From: Phalacrocorax aristotelis
Lineage: Eukaryota > Chordata > Aves > Suliformes > Phalacrocoracidae
DNA length: 64,000 bases
Reading direction: 5' to 3'
Assembly: GCF_949628215.1 (NCBI RefSeq)
Contig: NC_134278.1
Span: forward strand, 41,351,691-41,415,690
Part shown: positions 62,101-64,000 of the stretch, piece after piece
How positions within the stretch are numbered: the first letter of the stretch is position 1
Layout of the letters: every line of letters starts with the position of its first letter
Position numbers and translations under genes: made by a program
Notes under the pieces: generated by a model
Told to the model about the DNA's origin: nothing
What the model saw: the letters and a program-made list of their open reading frames with translations, nothing else
Databases searched by the model: none

Positions 62101-63574
62101 GTAAGATCTGTCATCAACAGGGAAGGGGGTGTGGGGCGGGGGTGTGCGAATATTACTGCACAAATGAAGTCTGGACTAAATTCTGCAAGCTTGAATTTCA
62201 TCAACTGTTTCTGGATATCCAAATGAACATGAAACCATGTTCTGCAATAACCAAACTAATGAATTCTTATATCTTTATCTAAAGTACAAACGGCACAGAG
62301 AGGAATTGTCCTTACCACTGCAATTTGACACAGAAGCAAGAAGCTGTGTTCTCCAGGCTGTGAAATCTGCAGATGTGTTACTAACTTCTTCTTGTATGTA
62401 CTTTAGGCTCTTGATTAGGGCCATCTGATTTGCAGCTTGCCTGTCTTCCCCATTTGGAAGAAACAGGGACTCTATGCCTTGTAACTGAACTGAGACTTCA
62501 AGCAAACAACTCATAGCTGATGTGCAAACTTCAAAATCTCTCCTGCAACAAAACACACCATAATACTAAAAGAACAACAAACATTTCAATTTAAGATTAA
62601 ACATTTTCTTGGGCCACAGATAAGGGGAGGCTGCTGACCTCCATCTTGAACTTATTAAATAGAAAGTCTGACAACAAGCATATATGCCACTTATACTCAC
62701 ACTGTCTCAAGTGGAGAGAAAAATTAGAGGTTTATTATTATTAAATAGGCTACAGATTTATTTTAAAATAAAAATTTCTTCATTAAATTGACATTTAGAA
62801 TTCACCTCATTAACTAAGGAGCTATGGGGATGAAATCCCAGGAGACCAAAGACAAACTGAGAAACTGAGATATACAATTTTTTTCTGACTTGTTGGGGGA
62901 GCAGGAGAAGACACATACATTTGCTTAAAAAGACAGGCACTGCATTTTGAAAGAAAAATTAATGGAAACAAGCTTCAAGAGCACCTGAACACACTTTTCA
63001 AGATATGCATAGGCACACATTTTCAAGATAACTTCACACATCTTATACTAACATAAAACACAGAGATTCAATTTCACACATACGTAGAACTCACCAGGAA
63101 TAAAACAAGGTCTCACGTGACTGTTGTCTTATTTTATCTACTCCCGCTTTCATTGCCTTCACATTTTCCAGCATCACAGTCAACTGTGTAGCTAGCTGCA
63201 GCCATAACTGATCCTTATTCCGCATCCTGCATCCAGGAGGCAGTTGCTCAATTGTTACTGGAGACAAGTATTTCAGCTCTGAGGGAATTAGGTCAGGTAT
63301 TCCCATGAAAACATTTCCCATTTCAGGTCCTGAACTCTGACAAATGTTTGCTCTGACATCTGTCCTTTCATTGTCACCGCACTTTGTTAACTCCTCTTTT
63401 GGGCAGCACTGTACAAACCAAGACAGCTCCTCGAGAACCATCATGCACTGCATGGAAAGTTGCTGCAGTTTGTCCGTCCAGTGTTGAATACTGTCTTGAG
63501 GAGGAAATGCTACATTATATTCTCTGTCAGCAATCAACCTAGAATCTATCTCTTGTATACAACTCAGGAGGTTC
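43914..63574 (-). CDS. MDN1: MDN1 (midasin) 3' part: 24 exons, C-terminal ~1,330 residues
   Basis: Midasin (yeast Rea1) is a dynein-like AAA ATPase of about 5,600 residues. It works in the nucleolus and nucleoplasm, pulling WDR12 and NLE1 off pre-60S ribosomes. Its C-terminal MIDAS domain grips their ubiquitin-like domains through a bound metal. The window holds the last quarter, open to the left of the protein. The end of the helical linker is at 63574-60867, the Asp/Glu-rich region at about 60734-53306, and a helical bridge plus the MIDAS/VWA domain at 51425-43914. MIDAS residues are visible: DDSSSM (DxSxS) in the exon at 49501-49675 and VSDGRG in the exon at 45445-45587. All 24 exons join in phase. 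One intron is GC-AG. The AAA modules and the start codon lie beyond 64000. Confidence 0.95.
44103..47338 (-). other. MDN1: MDN1 introns around window exon 23
   Basis: These are AT-rich introns (44103-45444 and 45588-47338). Small open frames on the minus strand at 44934-45134 and 45106-45408 lack splice support in phase with MDN1. No repeat family was recognised. Confidence 0.65.
45445..45587 (-). CDS. MDN1: MDN1 exon (window exon 23), MIDAS domain VSDGRG
   Basis: This exon is 47 codons after a split Glu: TAQLLLIVSDGRGLFLEGKE, then RVTAAVQAAQNANIFVIFVV. The Asp of VSDGRG is the expected third MIDAS metal site. The acceptor is TTTGTGCTCAG and the donor is CGG|GTAAGT. Confidence 0.95.
47339..47402 (-). 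CDS. MDN1: MDN1 exon (window exon 22), MIDAS domain
   Basis: This is the shortest MDN1 exon here, 21 codons plus one base: FLESSANMFAAAQQLSQNIN then P. The acceptor is CCTCTGCAG and the donor is CGG|GTGAGC. Confidence 0.93.
47880..48135 (+). mobile_element. CR1 LINE 3' fragment in MDN1 intron
   Basis: Translation includes [20 protein letters not shown], the CR1 ORF2 C-terminus, followed by the 3'UTR with GTTGGACTCGATGATCTTAA and the terminal ATTCTATGATTTTATGA repeat. The orientation is +, antisense to MDN1. The left boundary is approximate. Confidence 0.9.
48577..48691 (-). CDS. MDN1: MDN1 exon (window exon 21), MIDAS domain
   Basis: This exon is 38 codons after a split Ser: FGETVQLLHPFHEQFSDQSG, then TRILRLCKFQQKKTKIAQ. 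The acceptor is TTTCTTAAAG and the donor is CAG|GTACAC. Confidence 0.95.
48786..48859 (-). CDS. MDN1: MDN1 exon (window exon 20), MIDAS domain
   Basis: This exon is 24 codons plus two bases: LAYESLAVIGNALTLLEVGQ, then IAVC. The acceptor is TCTCTAATAG and the donor is TAG|GTGAGT. Confidence 0.94.
49501..49675 (-). CDS. MDN1: MDN1 exon (window exon 19), MIDAS DxSxS
   Basis: This exon is 58 codons: GDYRTGKRLNMRKVIPYIAS, QFRKDKIWLRRTKPSKRQYQ and ICLAIDDSSSMIDNHSKQ. The DDSSSM stretch is the DxSxS metal-coordinating motif of the VWA/MIDAS fold that binds the UBL domains of NLE1 and WDR12. The acceptor is AACTTTCAG and the donor is CAG|GTAAAA. Confidence 0.96.
50304..50419 (-). CDS. MDN1: MDN1 exon (window exon 18), helical bridge to MIDAS
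   Basis: This exon is 38 codons plus two bases: EKEAAQLWQRYLVLTAPLSQ, then QLCEQLRLILEPTQAAKL. The acceptor is GTTTTTAG and the donor is GAA|GTAAGT. It is highly conserved. Confidence 0.95.
51336..51425 (-). CDS. MDN1: MDN1 exon (window exon 17), helical bridge
   Basis: This exon is 30 codons in phase 0: HIVRDPEELRKELERQLEAW, then QTQQSGTPDE. The acceptor is ACTTCTAG. The donor is GAG|GTTTGT. Confidence 0.88.
52960..53070. repeat. T/G homopolymer-rich low-complexity tract
   Basis: Long T runs alternate with TTGGTG/TGTTG units and end in two runs of seven or more G. It lies within an MDN1 intron. On the transcribed (minus) strand it is A-rich and C-rich. Confidence 0.75.
53306..53463 (-). 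CDS. MDN1: MDN1 exon (window exon 16), end of acidic region
   Basis: This exon is 52 codons after a split Gly: PSEAEPEIQTFDSEDVND, then KPERSKDSTIHTAHQFLMDT. The STIHTAHQFL block is strongly conserved. The acceptor is GTGATGGCAG and the donor is CAG|GTATGA. Confidence 0.92.
54967..55140 (-). CDS. MDN1: MDN1 exon (window exon 15), acidic region
   Basis: This exon is 57 codons between a split Asp and a split Gly: VASKEQEKPIMPREEKEEGD, then ETEMQNNEDLRAVDTEEL. The acceptor is TTTTATACAG and the donor is CTG|GTACAT. Confidence 0.88.
55720..55921 (-). CDS. MDN1: MDN1 exon (window exon 14), putative NLS
   Basis: This exon is 67 codons plus one base: SFKRKPGQADNERSMGDHNE, HIHKRLRTIESSSEAK and DAFEHIKQGSECYDAQTY. 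The two basic clusters KRK and HKRLR could form a bipartite nuclear localisation signal, which fits the nuclear role. The acceptor is TTTTTCAG and the donor is ATG|GTATGG. Confidence 0.93.
56084..56185 (-). CDS. MDN1: MDN1 exon (window exon 13)
   Basis: This exon is 34 codons in phase 0: EYGSGASSANQSEGHESTLL, then ARMASQKQSRKNTQ. The acceptor is GTCTCTCAG. The donor CAG|GTTCAT is weak. NQSEGHES and RKNTQ are conserved landmarks. Confidence 0.9.
56564..56725 (-). CDS. MDN1: MDN1 exon (window exon 12), acidic region
   Basis: This exon is 54 codons in phase 0: EEEGKDNSEMDEQIPEHEER, then GQTGQENLQSDSALELAGEA and DQSKE. The acceptor is GTTATTTCAG and the donor is GAG|GTAAAT. Confidence 0.9.
56997..57310 (-). 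CDS. MDN1: MDN1 exon (window exon 11), very acidic
   Basis: This exon is 104 codons after a split Glu, extremely rich in Glu and Asp (for example DKEEKEDEGDKDADDQEENA) and ending AADQGLQPQ. The acceptor is TTTTTAATTCAG and the donor is CAG|GTAGAG. The GAA/GAT-rich strand also leaves another frame open (Lys/Arg-rich), which is a shadow. Confidence 0.9.
57916..58048 (-). CDS. MDN1: MDN1 exon (window exon 10), acidic region
   Basis: This exon is 44 codons plus one base: REYDENEVDPYHGQQEKQ, PEVEPLDLPDNLNLEND and KSDEEGDE. EYDENEVDPYHG and LDLPDNLNL are recognisable midasin landmarks. The acceptor is GCTGACAG and the donor is AAG|GTACAG. Confidence 0.93.
58745..58888 (-). CDS. MDN1: MDN1 exon (window exon 9), acidic region
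   Basis: This exon is 48 codons in phase 0: EDSELVAKDDNLGTGNKD, then charged Gln/Lys/Glu-rich sequence to KIHEQIDE. The acceptor is GTTAATAG and the donor is GAG|GTAAAA. Confidence 0.9.
59115..59284 (-). CDS. MDN1: MDN1 exon (window exon 8), acidic region
   Basis: This exon is 56 codons after a split Glu: ELDKQMGNLDNAEADDKL, then DERLWGDEDEDDDED and TGPGMDE. LDERLWGD and TGPGMDE are conserved islands in the acidic stretch. The acceptor is CGTGCACAG and the donor is GAG|GTAAAG. Confidence 0.92.
60233..60374 (-). CDS. MDN1: MDN1 exon (window exon 7), acidic region
   Basis: This exon is 47 codons plus one base: IEDSFQKGEEKEKEDQD, then EDNAIEMSEDFDGKMHDGE, a block strongly kept in midasins. The acceptor is AATAATTCAG. 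The donor AAG|GTTTGG is weak. Confidence 0.9.
60597..60734 (-). CDS. MDN1: MDN1 exon (window exon 6), GC donor
   Basis: This exon is 46 codons in phase 0: GFCLPKELLEDEAGEGATQF, HDYEDGGIGDGEGKK and IESEDQ. It starts the acidic region. The acceptor is GCCTTTGTAG. The donor is CAG|GCAAGT, the classical GC-AG consensus, and no GT site nearby keeps the frame and the protein match. Confidence 0.92.
60867..61028 (-). CDS. MDN1: MDN1 exon (window exon 5), end of linker
   Basis: This exon is 54 codons in phase 0: FFNQSCYLLVRLKPMLCKYS, then LILFYLTVSLASHRSTGKLL and ELAQK. The acceptor is TTTTAACTGCAG and the donor is AAG|GTAAGT. Confidence 0.93.
61399..61571 (-). CDS. MDN1: MDN1 exon (window exon 4), helical linker
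   Basis: This exon is 57 codons after a split Glu: DAASFDVIKAGHITKLLDED, then AILAVSELLENLKAYGED. The acceptor is CAAACAAAG, chosen over the AG two bases later because only it keeps phase with the previous exon. The donor is AAG|GTAAAA. Confidence 0.9.
61801..61947 (-). CDS. MDN1: MDN1 exon (window exon 3), helical linker
   Basis: This exon is 48 codons plus split ends: DEEFVEHFSAKVETVIRVV, then YAIQCLVERK and an acidic tail EEEESPEKK. The acceptor is GGTTCAAAAG and the donor is AGG|GTAAGT. Confidence 0.9.
62316..62542 (-). CDS. MDN1: MDN1 exon (window exon 2), helical linker
   Basis: This exon is 75 codons plus split ends: RDFEVCTSAMSCLLEVSVQ through WRTQLLASVSNCS. The acceptor is TTTTGTTGCAG and the donor is GTG|GTAAGG in phase 1. 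Confidence 0.9.
63095..63574 (-). CDS. MDN1: MDN1 exon (window exon 1), helical linker
   Basis: The acceptor is TTCTTAACCAG and the donor is TG|GTGAGT. There are 159 whole codons with split codons at both ends (the last completes Trp with the next exon). The sequence is helical with conserved-looking stretches WLQLATQLTVMLENVKAMK and IPSELKYLSPVTIEQLPPG. It is the longest MDN1 exon here. Confidence 0.9.
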
Positions 63575-64000
63575 CTGGTTAAGAAGAAAGAAAGAAAAGT
63601 TACAATCACCCAGTTTTATGCTATACTTCCCTTTTAAAAGCTCAACCTTCAGACTAAAGTTGTACAAGATCTACATAATATGGACTCAGTGGAAGTCAGA
63701 CTTTTTCTGGAACAACTAAAATTATAGTAGTTTTTTTAAAAAGTTTTGTTTCATTAGTGATTTTTTTCTCCCCATTGCATAAGTTTGAATTGTCCTGGAA
63801 GACACAGCCTTATGAGATTTCTCAGAATATACACCATCTTTTCAAACAATCCTGAAACTCCTGGCCTAATGCTCAAATATCGTTCACTTTCCTCCGTTAT
63901 AAAAGGAAATCAGATTCTAACACACTTTCATTCTCTAAAGTGCTGTGTAACAGTCAGCTCATAACAAATGATAAATCTGATTTGCAATGAAAGTCACAGC
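63575..64000 (-). other. MDN1: MDN1 intron at the right edge
   Basis: AT-rich sequence upstream of the acceptor of window exon 1. No further exon could be identified before the window ends, and the gene continues beyond it. Confidence 0.6.

Overview
This is a window of vertebrate nuclear DNA. It almost certainly comes from a bird, or less likely another sauropsid. It has multi-exon genes with GT-AG introns and one CpG-island promoter. It also has three 3'-end fragments of CR1 LINEs, the dominant avian/reptilian retrotransposon, and one probable solo LTR of an endogenous retrovirus. Three protein genes were recognised by translating exons and checking that every splice phase joins: ANKRD6 (diversin) on the + strand, LYRM2 on the - strand, and the 3' quarter of MDN1 (midasin) on the - strand. 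The order and orientation ANKRD6(+), LYRM2(-), MDN1(-) match the human 6q15 neighbourhood. Gene names rest on recalled family sequences, not on a search.

Layout. From 1 to about 38,060 lies ANKRD6. The first coding exon is at 779-898 and 14 further coding exons run to the stop at 36,311. The first thirteen exons all begin and end in phase 0, and six of them are exactly 99 nt, one ankyrin repeat each. The large introns 1 (10 kb) and 2 (8.2 kb) hold G-rich and T-rich tracts, microsatellites and one unexplained coding-like exon at 13,297-13,636. Intron 3 starts with a CR1 fragment, intron 4 holds the LTR, and intron 7 holds a second CR1. From 36.3 to 39.9 kb the 3' ends of ANKRD6 and LYRM2 converge. 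LYRM2 has three coding exons (88 codons plus stop) and starts in a CpG island at 41.3-41.8 kb. MDN1 occupies 43.9 kb to the right edge and continues outside. Its 24 exons here give about 1,330 residues: the end of the helical linker, the long Asp/Glu-rich region and the complete C-terminal MIDAS (VWA) domain. One of its introns is of the GC-AG type.

The genes do not form a pathway. ANKRD6 is a Wnt/planar-polarity scaffold that links casein kinase I epsilon, Axin and Dishevelled. LYRM2 is a small mitochondrial LYR-motif protein. MDN1 is the giant nuclear AAA ATPase that strips assembly factors from pre-60S ribosomes.

The most interesting unexplained signal is at 13,297-13,636. It is a 98-codon open exon with its own start, an upstream in-frame stop and a consensus-like donor in phase 0. 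It could splice onto ANKRD6 exon 3 and give diversin a different N-terminus. No bacterial-type system, CRISPR array, rRNA or tRNA was seen.
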